Shown here in pieces: positions 48,551-61,810 of a DNA stretch of 64,000 bases; position 1 is the first letter of the stretch, and each line of letters opens with the position of its first letter. Origin of the DNA: Juglans regia (Eukaryota; Streptophyta; Magnoliopsida; Fagales; Juglandaceae); assembly GCF_001411555.2 (NCBI RefSeq), contig NC_049907.1:34927866-34991865 (forward strand). Direction: 5' to 3'. The position numbers and the translations under genes were made by a program. The notes under the pieces are model-generated. The model had not been told where the DNA came from, made no database searches, and was given only the letters and a program-made list of their open reading frames with translations.

Positions 48551-51400
48551 TTCTATAACTTTCACTCAGTACCACTCTCTTCCTCCGTGATTAGGCTGCC
48601 CCACCGTCGCGCGCGACCTCCTTCACTCGGTCCCTATTTCAGCAAGTTTTCTCCCCTCTGAAACTTTGTGGTATTTCTCTCCCTCACATTGATACTACCT
48701 CTCTCTGCTTTGGGTATCTGTATTTAGCTATTTTTTTTGTTCATTTGCAAGTGAAAGGTGTTTGCATTTACATACAAATTATCAGATACTAGTTTAATTT
48801 TTTTTTTAAATTATACTAGTTTAAATTGGTTGTGAATCTGTTATAAATTCTACTGCTTTATCTACATTACGAACTTTTTGATTCTGAAGGATGGGTTTTG
48901 ATCAGTTTTAAAATATGTTGATTTATAATTAATTTGGGATTTTGGGAGGTTTGGCGAACGTTGTTTTGGGTGATATAAATCTGAGTGTTCATGTATGTGG
49001 GTTTTATCTGATTTTGGTTAATATGAGGATGATCAACCCAATATGGATTTTGATTATTATGTTGGATGCCTTCAATATTAATGTAGCTCAAAGATGGTAT
49101 TTTGTTGTGTAATTGACTTTTACTTTTTGTGAAAACAGGGGTTCCATGTTGTTGGAATCCTTGATGCTTGAAATCACATGCATTCCATGTTTTAACGGTA
49201 TAAAACAAATAAGAAACTTACATGTTTTGAAACTTTAGTAAAAAGAAAGCTGCCTCCCCAGTTAGTACTTGATGAATGGCCGATTAACATGATGTTATTA
49301 ACTTCATTCATACCACTTGAAGGTGTCATTTGAAAAGATGGAAAACATGGCCGTATGGAGGGTTCTGAGAAATAACCCTCATTTATTCATGTATATGATC
49401 TACCTAGCTAGATCACCTACAAGTATATGATCTTTCTATTTTCTCTTTCGCCTTTATCCTTCTTTTCATTGTCACCCTGTTGTCTCTATGACCCAAGCTA
49501 ATGCTCTACCACTCTTTAAATTCCTAGCAATAAGTAGTGGTCCTCCAGATGATGTTACAACTACTTCATTTTCTTGAGCCTTTTTGCAAGCGTATACACT
49601 AAGTTTTGTTGTGCCACATTTATTTTTTTATTAGTTGACTGGTACGTACTCTCATCTGTCCCATTTTGGTTTCATATTGGTTAAGCACTATCTCATGGCT
49701 TCAACCTAGCTAGAATCATCAAGTACCGCATCTATGATTTAAAACTCAAGAACTTGTCCAATGCGTTTTAAGTTTTTTACATGTCCAAGCACAATATAAT
49801 ATAAATATATATATATATATATATACACACATACACACAGCCCCAGCACTACTCCATTATCAATAATATTGGTTTATAAATGTTCATCTAATTATACTTA
49901 TAATAGGGGTACTGTCTTAGATAAACTTCTAATTAGAAAAACAACTTTTAGATGGTAACTATGGTGGTGGTACAGGTACTTGATTAATCTATAACAGATT
50001 TTTTTTTTTTTCTTCCACTATAACAAAATTTTTACCAACGGAAATGCATAGTTTTCTTTTACCCTCTGGTGCAGGATATGAGTAATGAGTAATTAGCATG
50101 AGCATATATATATATATAGCTTATATATATATATGTTAATATATTTTTTATAAACTATATAATCTTTAGCTATGAATAGGGGTGCTGTAAGTTAAGCTAT
50201 TTAAGTAGAATGCATGCTTATGCGGCATATGTATCAATCCTCAAGCACTCCCAATTAAAAATCCACAAGTAGCTAGAGTTGATACATATATCAATTTCCT
50301 GGAAGAAAGTTCTCGACTATAGTACTCTTAACCATTGGGAAATTCATAGGTAAGAATAGAATATTCTTTAACCTTTTATTTATTTATTTATGGTAATTAA
50401 TTGGTAAAAAATCATAAACTTTCTTATGACAATACGTGTATGAGAGAATGACGCCCAAAACAATACTAAATCATTCGGAAACACTCTTGCACTATTCTTA
50501 GCTTAATATAGTTGACATTTAAACACCCTCACTGATCTTTCTCTAGATCTCTCTCTTGCTCTATGGGTAGGTAGTGGGTTGAACTCAATTTTTTCAGTAC
50601 CTTTTGGTCTGAATACTGAAATGGACTATACTTATAAAAAACTCATGCTCTTGTGTATCTAAAAATTTGTCATGAATCGTGGGCTGCAGTCTGTATTCAT
50701 ATATTTTCATACTTCTGATCCAAGTAAAAGCCTAGTTAGGCATTTCTTTCAAAGTTTAAACTCCTTCCTCAAAGAATATTTTTGTCCCCCCATGCCACAA
50801 AAGACACGTACCATCACATGCCTGAAACTTGAATATTAGTCCTAATGCACCTAATTTTAAATCAAATTGTATTCAGCCACAATAGGAGACACAAACCAAG
50901 AGGCATTTTCACTACCCGTATCTCTATCTTCACCCTTGCTTTGAATAAATTAATCAAAACATATCTCGAAAGGTTTTTGTCTTTTAAGGTTTTTCACTTG
51001 GCAACCTTACATCATTGAATGCACAGTAGCCAAAGTGACCCCGGCCTAGTCCTCAGCAGGCTCTTTCTCTCTCTCTCTCTATCCCTCTCCCTCCCTCTCT
51101 CTAATTCTTTATTCGCTTCTTTGTACTAGATGTAGATGTTGACATGTAATATAGTTTGCATGTCCATATACTTTTCTTGTTGCCATGAAGCTAGCCTCAA
51201 ATGAATGCTTCAATTACCTAGTTTGTATAATCTGGTTTACAAACTTCTTCCTTTTTTTCTCTTTCTTCTCATCCTTCAAACTATAATTCTACAATATGAC
51301 TGCAAACTATCAATATTAGACGTCCTGTAATCATGACGACTCTTCAGTTTAAGTAGACAACTATCCAACTCCTCTATTTTCATCTTACAGTGATTTTGAC
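48301..51400 (+). other. CACTA promoter, leader and long leader intron
   Basis: 48300-48470 looks like an untranslated first exon (GGAAAACCCTAAACCTCTC, CGTCGCCTCCTCGTGG) ending at GTCG then GTAAGTCTC. A (CT)n run occupies 48506-48549. The remainder to 51400 is intron-like, with TA runs near 49807 and 50104. No other gene was seen. Confidence 0.45.
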
Positions 51401-54400
51401 ATGGACAAAAGCTGGATGCAAATTATTGACCGATTTAGGTTTGCAGAATATAGGGAAGGGGTATATCAGTTCATGTCAATGGCCCAAGCTCATGCCTCAA
51501 CAAACAATATGAGGTGTCCTTGTCGGAATAACTTTTTCCACCCTATAGACTTGGTGAAAAGACACTTGTTTACCATAGGAATTGATCAAAACTAAACTGA
51601 ATGGATTTTTCATGGCGAGGAAGAGTCCTGGGATGCAAATGAGTTTGATGATGATGTAAATGAAGTGCAATCGGACGAGTATGTTGATGACATGGATGAG
51701 ATGTTAGATGACATTAGGCTTGGTGAATTTACAAATGTGGAGCCGGTAGATCCTGGTACCAGTGAAGCTCCCACCTATGTAGAGCCTAGAGCAACAACTT
51801 TTGATCAACTATTAGAAGATGCCAGGCGTCCACTCTATCCAGGATGTGCTAAGTTCTCCAAGTTGAGCTTCATTGTCAAGTTGTTGCATATAAGGACCAT
51901 TGGAGGGTGGAGTGTTAAATCATTTGACATGCTACTAAAGTTGTTGAAAGAGGCATTCCCAGATGCACTTTTGCCTGACTCATACCGCGAGTCAAGACGG
52001 ATAGAGCGGGCCCTTGGTTTTGGTTATATGAAGATTGATGTCTGTCCAAATGATTGCATACTATACTGGAAGGAAAATGCTGACAAGCATGATTGTCCCA
52101 AATGTAGTATGTCAAGATGGGTAACACCCACAACTAAACAGAAAAGAATCCCCCACAAAGTACTTCGATATTTTCCATTAAAACCGAGGTTAAAGAGGTT
52201 GTTTATGTCGAAAAATACAGCAGTATCCATGAGATGGCACAAAGAACATCCCGTTGACAATTCGAATGTGATAAGACATCCACGTGACTCAATAGGGTGG
52301 AAGGAATTTGATTAACAACATATCTCATTTGCAAGTGATGCGAGAAACGTGCGTCTTGGTCTAGCCAGTGATGGATTCAACCCTTCCAATAATATGAGTA
52401 AACCTTATAGTGTATGGCCAGTAATACTTGTTCTTTACAATCTGCCACCGTGGTTGTGCATGAAAGATCATTTCTTCATGCTGTCACTTTTAATTCCTGG
52501 ACCAAAGGCGCCGGGCAACGAGATTGATGTGTATTTGTGGCCTCTTATTGATAAATTGATTGATTTGTGGGAAACTGGTGTTGATACGTATGATGCATCG
52601 AGTAAACAAATGTTTCAATTACATGCAACGTTGTTGTGGACGATTAATGACTTTCCCGCATATGGAAATTTATCTGGCTGGAGCACGAAGGGAAAATTGG
52701 CTTGCCCAACTTGTAATGGTGACACAGACTCGTTGTGGTTGAAATATGGTCGAAAATATTGTTACATGGGTCATCGTCGTTTCCTTGTCCCAGAACATAG
52801 TTGGAGGAGGAAAAAAGCTAATTTTAATGGCAATAATGATCACCGCACGCCACCATGTGAATTATCTGGCGACGATGTCCTAAGTCAACTAATTAATGTT
52901 GGAGATATATTATTTGGCAAAGGTGGAAGAAAGAGAAAGCGACGACCTGATGAACTTAATTGGACAAAAACAAGTATCTTTTTCCAATTACCTTACTGGT
53001 CAACATTGAAACTTCGACATAATCTTGACGTCATGCATATTGAGAAGAACATCTGTGACAACGTCTTAGGAACTTTGATGAGTATTCCAGGCAAACCAAA
53101 AGATTCTGTAAACGCACGTAGGGACTTGTTGATTCTTGTTATAAAGAAGGAATTACATTTACAAGAAAATGGGCAACGTCTTGTTATGCCACCTGCATGT
53201 TACACGTTACATGGAGATGAGAGGAGAAGCTTCTGTGAGTGGTTACAAGCTGTGAAATTCCCAGATGGATTTGCTGCGAACATTGCTCGATGTGTTACAT
53301 TAAATGGTTGTAAAATATCAGGAATGAAGAGTCATGACTGTCATATTTTCTTACAAAGACTACTTCCTGTTGCTATTGCCGGGTACCTGAGACCTGATAT
53401 CCGCTCGGCTTTGACTGAGCTTAGCATATTTTTCAGACAGTTTTGCACACGCACATTGTCTATCGATGTCTTGAAGCGTCTTGAGATTGATATTTCAATC
53501 ATCCTTTGCAAACTTGAGATGATACTCCCTCCTGCATTCTTTGATGTAATGGTGCACTTAGCTATTTATCTACCACGTGAGGCATTGTATGCAGGGCCTG
53601 TACAATACAGGTGGATGTATCCGTTTGAGAGGTATTTAGGAAAATTTAAGCGTTATGTTCGAAACAAGGCCCGTCCTGAAGGTTCGATTGCTGAGGCATA
53701 CATTCACATAGAATGCTTGACATTTTGCTCGATTTATCTCCATGATGTTGAAACTAAATTTCATAGAGAAGAACGAAATGTAGATGTTTGTGAAGGACGT
53801 CAACAATTAGAATTATCAATATTCACACAAAAGGTGCGGCCATTGGGTGCATCAAGTCCTACTCGACCAGATAATAGAGTATTTGCCAAACAATGTTGGT
53901 ATCTACTCAACAATTGTCCTGAGATTGCCCAATACCTAGAGTAAGTAGGCATTAAATTTGTGACATTGTTTCTCTTACAATGTCATTTTAAATTTCCGTT
54001 TGTACCAATTACTCGACACTAATTGGTTCAATTATGCAGGGAGCATTACAACAAATTGAAAGACGAATGTGTCAATAACATTGATCATGTGCACGAACGT
54101 CAATTTCCTAGCTGGTTCAAGGAGCGTGTGAGTGTGTTGTTGGTAACTACGGTTGGCCAATTTTAGGAAACATTTAGTTTAGCGTACAACTTGGGTGCTT
54201 TAAATTGTCTAACATTTGTTGATTTTAAACAGATTAGATAATTGCGTAATTCAAGTCCCGAAGAGGTGTCCGATGATCTGTATGCGCTAGCATGTGGACC
54301 TGACCCATGGGTTGCATCATATACTGGTTGCATTATGAATGGAACTAGGTTCCACACAAAACAACGTGAAGAACATCGTCTTACACAAAATAGTGGTGTT

Positions 54401-55030
54401 CTTGTTCCTGGGGACCATCAAGGTAGGCCTATTGAGTACTATGGAGTTCTAATGGACATTATTAAACTTCACTACCTAAGATGGCACCATGCCTATTTGT
54501 TCAAATGTGATTGGTTTGATGTATGTGATATGCGAAGAGGAGTTCGTGTTGGCAGTCACTTTACAAGTGTCGACTCAAGTCGGAAATGTTACAAGGAAGA
54601 GCCGTTTGTACTTGCATGCCAAGCGTCACAAGTATTTTATCTCAAAGATACGAGTTTAGGTAGAAACTGGCTAGTTGTACAAAAGGTATCCACTAGGAAT
54701 GTTTATGACATTCCCAACACAACAGTTGGGGATGAGGATGATGAGGACTCCAGTGATCATGAAGCATACCAGGATGAAGATTTTTCTCCACCAGCCCATT
54801 TCGTACATCAAGATGATCCATGCCCAGATATGCCTTTGCATCGATTAGATATAGACCCGATTTTGGTTGATGCTATAGTCATGTTAGACCACCCCGATCC
54901 AAGAGTTGAGGAGGATGAGTTTCTTACTAACAACTCAACAGAGGATGAGAGTGATTGGAATAGTGACAACATAACAGATTCAAGCGAAGAGGATGGAGAT
55001 AGTGATCATGAAACTTGCTCTAATGATTAA
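51401..55030 (+). pseudogene. CACTA TNP2-type transposase, three premature stops
   Basis: Exons 51401-53940, 54040-54127 and 54233-55030 join in frame with good splice sites. Domains: transposase-associated domain (MDKSWMQIIDR to VKRHLFTIGIDQN); Transposase_21 (LGFGYMKIDVCPNDCILYW, CPKCSMSRW, PPWLCMKDHFFMLSLLIPGP, LKLRHNLDVMHIEKNICDN); DUF4218 (MKSHDCHIFLQRLLPVAI, YPFERYLGKFKRYVRN); DUF4216 (VLMDIIKLHYLRWHHAYLFK, RNWLVVQKV). A Glu/Asp-rich tail closes it. Stops at 51593 (Tyr usual), 52313 (Lys usual) and 54239 (Gln usual) interrupt a frame otherwise free of frameshifts over about 1,140 codons. Such transposases bind the ends and cut the element out; this copy should be dead, though recently so. 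Confidence 0.92.
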
Positions 55031-57094
55031 GCAAGCATGGATGTAGTATCTATGTTGTAAGGCTCCGGGCAAAGTAATTATATGTATATCTTTGTGTATA
55101 TACTATTCACGTTGAATATGACTTTGTTGCCATTCATTTTCTGTTCAGATTCATCCATCTCCATTGATAGTTACCAATGTTTTTCATGTTGAACTAACGT
55201 ATATATATATATATATGGTGTTGTAGATAAAGAGGGAGGTTGCCACCTTGAAGCTCCTCAAACATGTATACGTGGTTAGATTACACGAGGTATAATTGTG
55301 CTTCATTTTGGTATCTTCCTTTTCCACCTTGAACCTCCTCTAACATTCTTGGGTTGTTATCTTCCTTTGAATCTGTCTTATAACTATGAGCATACCTTCT
55401 TATTGCAAGAAATGAAGGCCTTATAGCAATAAACAAATTTATTCCCTTATCTAGACATGGCTTTGTGTAGTGGAATATTTGAGAACACATAATAAAATAT
55501 TCCTGGTATGGTATGAGATTGGAATAATGCCATCTTTGTCTCATTGTTTTCTAATATGTCTAATCTTTATTATGTACAGCAACCAAGGATGAGAGTCAAT
55601 TGGTCATTCTTCTTCTTGCATATACCCATGGGCTTGTTGAATGTAAACCCAGGAATTAGATGGTATATATATGCTTTGATTTATTAATGAAAATTAATGT
55701 GCAAACTGAGCTTATAGAAATGTTGGACTATATATATAAATTGAAGTTTGGCAATGCTTGTTGAGTGAGTCAATGGAGGCTCCCATCTTCTCATGGCTTC
55801 TGTCATTGTACTTTGCCCCCCTTGTTTAAAATGCCCTCTCATGTTTCAACCTCAGCATTGTTAAGAGGTTTAACATCACTTTCATTGTTAGAACATTAAA
55901 AATTCCTAAAATTAGACTTTGTCTCCAGTTTAACTCTTTTTCTTTCCAGACTTAGGCTGATGCTATGGTTCCCTTACCTTTTTCTATTCTAATACCAATA
56001 AAATGTTTTTGTTTTTAAGTTCTCAAATAGGTCTGTTGATGGAGACTTTATGTGCATAGATAAGGGTTGTGAACCAGATAAAGAGTTGTTTATGTGAAAA
56101 CATATATGATTTCTACTCCATTTAATATATTTAGTTGATTATTTATTTATACTCCATTTATTTATTTACTCACACATTGCATCTTTCTTTTTCCAGAGTG
56201 CTACTGAGCTTATTCACGTTTAAGCTAAAAATGGAGGGGAGGATAACTGAAGCCACAGTGCTGCCGAGTTTTTGCATTAGTTTAAGCATAAATTGGTAGA
56301 AAGCTGATAATTGCACTTTGACATTTTACTTGTAAATTTGTAATGGATCCGTTTGAATATTTGGATGTTGACCCAAGTGGTTAAATTTGCTGTGTCTCCG
56401 ATATAACACATGGTCAATCATCTACTTTTGAAGGTGACCATTGTATGGAAACAACATAGATGATTGTTTTGTATACGTGTAAGAAGTACTTTTTGGAATA
56501 TCAGGTTTTCTTGATGGATATGTACTTGATCTTGGGATTCTTTATCTATTAAATATTGTCAGATATACTAATAGATGCTTGAGATATTCTGAATCTTAGT
56601 GCAAAATGTATCAATCATCATGTGAGTTTGGGAAGGTATAGAAATTGTATGCATATGGTGAAGAGGCCTCTATATCATGAACTAGGCGAGGCTGCATATA
56701 AATTAGGGGCTTAATTTTGATTTCCTTACGTCTGGTTATATGTATAATTTGCTTTTGCTTTTGCTTTTTACCCTTAACAATGGGCATTCTTCTTGCAGTT
56801 ACCCATGCTGCTCGCTTTGATTAATTACCTAGAATTTAAAACAATTAATTATACCCTCAAAACTTACTAGAAAATGCCGATGAGCAATATTGTTGTAATC
56901 ATATATAAAAGAACGACGACTTATACACTTGTATAACTGAAGATGATAAAATCTGTAATGCTATATAACATTTCTCAAAACAAGGACTTCTAGCTAGATC
57001 ATATAATAAATATTTGTAATTTAGATAAAGATCGAAGATTATTCTTTACATGATTTTGTAGAGTAATCTATATTGTTTTAAATTCAGCGGTACT

Positions 57095-57147
<53 letters not shown>

Positions 57148-59025
57148 CTAAATCAATAATAGATGATAAGTACTAAACTAACTAGCTAGCTAGGATCCAT
57201 CAACAAAATTTTATTGATGCATCAATTCGTTTGATTACTATTAATTCTAGCGTACGTCTTGAAGAGATATGGATGAGATCATGTTAATTTCATCAGGTAG
57301 CTAGCTTGCTCATGAATGGTGTTAAGAAATGAATTGAAGAATAATTTCCGTATATTTTACATTGATGATCTCATACACATATGACATATATACATGAGTA
57401 GATGATTTATACATGGAAGAAAGATAATTTAGCTGTACGTACAAAAATTATGTAACTGTAAAATGACTGATTTGGTGGGATTGCTGATCATGGATTTGTG
57501 GGATCTTGGTGATGGCTGTAATACATGGCTCGCCCAGTATGTGTTTATCCTTGATGTAGTTTGATTACTTTCCTTGCCTTTCTCTCTCTCTGTTGTGATA
57601 ATATATTTGAAAAGAGAGAATAAAATATGAGAATAAAATTATAGGAATTAAACACTAGAAAATCTAACATCCATGTATGTATTTTTTTTATATATCTAAT
57701 TTAATGATTTACATTTACATTCAATGGAATAACATTGAAGGGCCTGAATTTAATAAAAAGGGATTTTTTTTTTTATGTTAATGTAATAAACGGGTTGTTT
57801 GAAGCTTTATTTTTTTTTTTCTTGAGACAAGGGCTGTTATTTGTTAGAGAATGAAGAATGGTTTCCATATCCGTGTGTACATGGGTCCCACTGTCAGGAG
57901 GAAATAGTGAAATGACTTTTTGTGATGGGAAGTTGTTAGACGCGGGATCACGAAATATTTAGCAGAAATTGGAGGGAAATAAGCTTTACTTTTAAAAGTA
58001 TATACAGATAAAGTGACTTTCAGCCCACTAGCCAAAAGTAGCTCAGTACACAGAAAGTTAAGAGTTATCTCATGGGTGGAAAAGGCGCAAGAGAGCCCTG
58101 TATTCAGACTGACCTTTAAGCACTCTCTTGTATTCAGACTGACCTTTAAGCAGCAAGAGAGCCCTGTATGTATTTTTCTACCATCTTTTATTCATCCATC
58201 TCCACTACTTATTATAATATGTAGCTTCTTCTGTATGAAACTATTTACGAGTTTCACAAAAATGGGGTTCCTGAGTTTATTTCTCCACATTATTGGGGTG
58301 AAGCTAAACTAAACTAAGCTTTTGGATTTTCTCAATGGAGGTGAACTCAGAATATCTCACACAAATATGGTGTTGGTTGTTTGCAAATTAAGATTATAAT
58401 CTGGTGAAGAGGCCAGTTTAGAGATGATTGCAAATCATCAACTTATTTCACAAATCTCTTAAATGGATTTGCACAGTTTAATAGGAGGGGAAATGACCTT
58501 ATTTCACATAGGTAATAGAGCTGAAACTGGGGTTTAATAAACTGACCTTATGTCATCTTGGTGAAGGTAAGGAAAATATGAGGAGATAGACGTGGAATTG
58601 CAAGGGAAATCCATATACCCAGTTTTGTTCTTTGTGCATGAAAGGATACTAAGTATATTTATCAACTTGTCTACAACCATAAACCAAACATGAATGGATT
58701 TGCAGAAGTTTTTCTTGTTGCCATTCAGATTACATGAAAAAAGGTTTCTTTATGGGTCTACCAGCATGCCTTAATCATATTGGGGTTCCAAAGATTGTTT
58801 TATTACCCACATCATCCAGATTTATCATAGAGGAAGCAAGAAAGTAGACTTTATGGGCCTGTAGAAATGTTGCATTTTCACAATGATTTGTGTAGTGGTT
58901 TATATATCTAATTTCACATGACAGAAGCTTTTACAATACAGTTGCATATTGAATTGATTTCCAAGCATTTCATCCAACAATTTGCCATGAGAGGAACATG
59001 AAGAGGAGTTGGTGGACATGCCCGA
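55031..59025 (+). other. Inter-gene region of the CACTA element
   Basis: Four kilobases without credible coding sequence. Holds TA runs (55199-55216, 57098-57143) and a local tandem duplication at 58085-58168, where GAGAGCCCTGTAT and TATTCAGACTGACCTTTAAG each occur twice. The promoter of the second gene is presumably here, but no site is clear. Confidence 0.5.
57098..57143. repeat. (TA)n microsatellite
   Basis: About 23 uninterrupted TA units in the CACTA inter-gene region. Confidence 0.95.
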
Positions 59026-59099
59026 ATGACACCAACTCGCATACGCGCTAGTGAAGGGTGCACATGGAGTGGTCCAACACCTCAGTCACAACTGTGTAG

Positions 59100-59330
59100 G
59101 TGGACACGAATGGTTGAGCAAAACTCATCATCGGATGACTCAACACAGCCCCCGGATATGGTTTTGGGTACTGAGTTTCCTGAAATTAGCAATGATCCAA
59201 ATACAAGGCTTGAGAACAATGGTAATAAGTATTGTTTTGGTGGAAACTGTGCAGAATTTAATTATTAACGGCTCTAATGATTTTTGTACAGTATTTATTG
59301 TTTTATGAGGTGGCTGGACAATGTACAATG
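59100..59330. repeat. Exon duplication, copy 1 (partner 60062-60290)
   Basis: Both copies contain CAACACARCCCCCRGATMTGG, GGTTTTGGGTACTGARTTT, ATACAAGGMYTGAGAA and a GTAA donor in the same phase. Downstream intron sequence also aligns (TGTTNTATGAGGT), so the duplication covers about 230 bp and includes intron. Confidence 0.8.
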
Positions 59331-60061
59331 TTGGTATGCATGCTTTGAAGAATTATTGTTAGTTGCATTCAACATACTTAGTCACTGGAAGTTTCTCTTT
59401 AGGTTGAGTGTTGAATTGGTTTGACTTTTGAAATTCATTCCCTACTCATTTAAGACTTTGTGAAGGTCCATGGAATGAATATAAAAATTTCAAAGATGGT
59501 TCAAGTCTGGAAACACTAATGATAGGTACACCCAGTACACCACTACACATTGGTGATCAAAGCCCTGATAGGTACACCCAGTACTGCACAGTAGCCAAAA
59601 ATAAATACATTATGATCAAAACAACTACAGATCGGAGAACATATAGCAAAGCTTGTGACTGCATTAAACTTAAGCAAAGAAAGAGATAGGAAGAGAGTAA
59701 TAAAATTTATAAACATTCCAGTTAATTTCCCAATTCAAAAGCAGCATCACTAAATAATTTCCCATATTAATTATAAAGTGAGTTACACTTTGGTCTCACC
59801 TTCATCCTCCCCATATTATAAATAACTTGGTGGGTTCAGTTTGGCATCAAATCGTATATGGTTTTTTTTGCTACTGACTTGTGTAGGTAGAGATATAGTT
59901 AGGAGGGGGTAGAGTGGTTCTACTTGTAAATTATGGAGATTTCTCTTTTAGCTCGATCTCTAATATGCCAACTGTTCTTTAGCCATATATGTAAACAATT
60001 GGAAGAAATGTGGAACAATTATAAACACTGGGAACTTAGTATGTGGTTTTTCTTTAAAAGA

Positions 60062-60290
60062 ACTAGTTAAGGTGGACGTGTACATGGCAACCGTGTAGGT
60101 CAACACAACCCCCAGATCTGGTTTTGGGTACTGAATTTAATGGTATTAGTAATGGTACTCCAGATACAAGGACTGAGAATGATGGTAACGACTATTGTAT
60201 ATACATCCATTACAAAGCAATTAAACAATTTTCTGTTAGATCTAACTGCAATATTTTTTCTGTTATGAGGTTGTTGTGGATTAATTACCA
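60062..60290. repeat. Exon duplication, copy 2 (partner 59100-59330)
   Basis: Partner of copy 1. Here the copied exon is preceded by CCGTGTAG, an acceptor-like site, and spliced to 60392 it keeps the frame (DG joined to VNPPMRRC). Confidence 0.8.
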
Positions 60291-61810
60291 TTTTTCTGCA
60301 ACATTTCATATTCATAGTTTATTAACTGCATTGTACACTGACATAGTGACTTAAAATTTCTTAGTAATCTGTGTGAACATGTCAATGGCAGTGAACCCAC
60401 CAATGCGGAGGTGTCGTGGACCAGCTGGGTGCACTGAGTTTATGAAGCTTCGTAAGCATGATCTCATTCCTTTGCAGATTAATGATGGTGAAAGGGCAGC
60501 ATCATGTTCGAATGCGGTGTTCTTTACAACAAGAGTAACATGGATTATTAAGCATCATGCAACCATGGTTCAAAATAGTTGGGATGTTGTAGATGCACAA
60601 GAGAAAGAGGAGCTGATCAATCGTATCAGGGTATTAAGCTGCTGAGTTGAAAAATTAGGAATTTAGTTAGTATTCCAGTTTTGGTATATTTTAAAAGCTG
60701 TTACATATAGGACTGATGTATTTTTGGTGTAATGTTGCAGGCTGATTTCATCCTAGATTGGAGCAAAAGGAATCATCGGGAGATGGTCGAGAAGAACCTC
60801 GGGAAGAAGTTCAATGACTTCCACTACCAGCTTCATAAAATATACAATGGCTGTACAACACACCAGGAGGCATTACTGAAGACAACATCATTGGTGGAAC
60901 CAGATGTATGGAAAAAGTTATGTGAGAGATGGGGGAGTGACGAATTCAAGGTAACAAGTGACGGGTAGAAGTTTGAAAATATAAGATATAATTAGATTTG
61001 ATGAAAGGAGGATGGAATGAGTTTCAGTTTTGAGTATTGTTAACATTATCATTATTCATAATGCAGAAAATATCCAATCAAAATAAGGCCAATAGGAAAA
61101 AGCAGCGTGTGAACCACACAGCAGGCAGAAAGTCATTTGTGAGGTTAATACAAGAGATGGTAATATTCATATGATTATCAAGATCTAAGCTGATTGGTCT
61201 TATAGCTAGTGTGTTTACAAAAGAATGTAATCTGTTTTTTCATGTATATGATTGAAGGGTCCAAGCTCAAAAAACTTGGTAAACTTCTATAGAGAAACTA
61301 GATGGTCAAAGAAGAAAGGGGCATTTGTCACTCCGATGACGGAAACAATCTATGTGTGTGCTCTCTAACTTATCATCTATACTATGTTGTTCCATACATA
61401 GATAAGATAAGAAGTTAGTTATTTCCCCTATTTATAACTAATATAAGATATGTACGTGCTATCAGAATACGATGATTGAGAAGTTAGATGAGATCGAGCC
61501 TGAGGAGCGCACATATGAGGCTGCTAATAAAATATTCAGAGATGTGCTAGGACATAGGTCTGGTTATGCAAGAGGACTTGGTGGTTCAGTTATACTCGAG
61601 CCTAGACCTATATATATGTCAGCAGAACTTGAGCACCTAGCCCAAGAAAATGAGAAACATAAAAATGAGGCAATGATGTACAAGACAGAATTGGATGAAC
61701 TGAAAAGGGATGTAAGATAATTACTGGTTTGGCAACAATCCTATGACCAGAGGATGAATGACTATGAAATTGAAGGAGTGTCTAATAGAGACACTCAAGG
61801 AAATCTTTAG

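Larger units (their letters stand above)
59026..61810 (+). pseudogene. CACTA second gene (Ptta/En/Spm plant transposase family), one stop and a duplicated exon
   Basis: Exons with GT/AG sites in a consistent frame: first exon ending 59221 (starting at or before 59026), a second version of it ending 60184, then 60392-60630, 60741-60950, 61067-61159, 61258-61353 and 61466-61810. Recognisable blocks: RRCRGPAGCTEFMKLRK, ADFILDWSKRNHREMVEKNL, DVWKKLCERWGSDEFK, KKQRVNHTAGRKSFVRL, NLVNFYRETRWSKKKGAFVT and EAANKIFRDVLGHRSGYARG, then a Lys/Glu coiled coil. In En/Spm-type elements this protein binds sub-terminal repeats. A TAA at 61718, where Gln is usual, cuts the last 29 codons. Start codon is uncertain. 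Confidence 0.85.
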
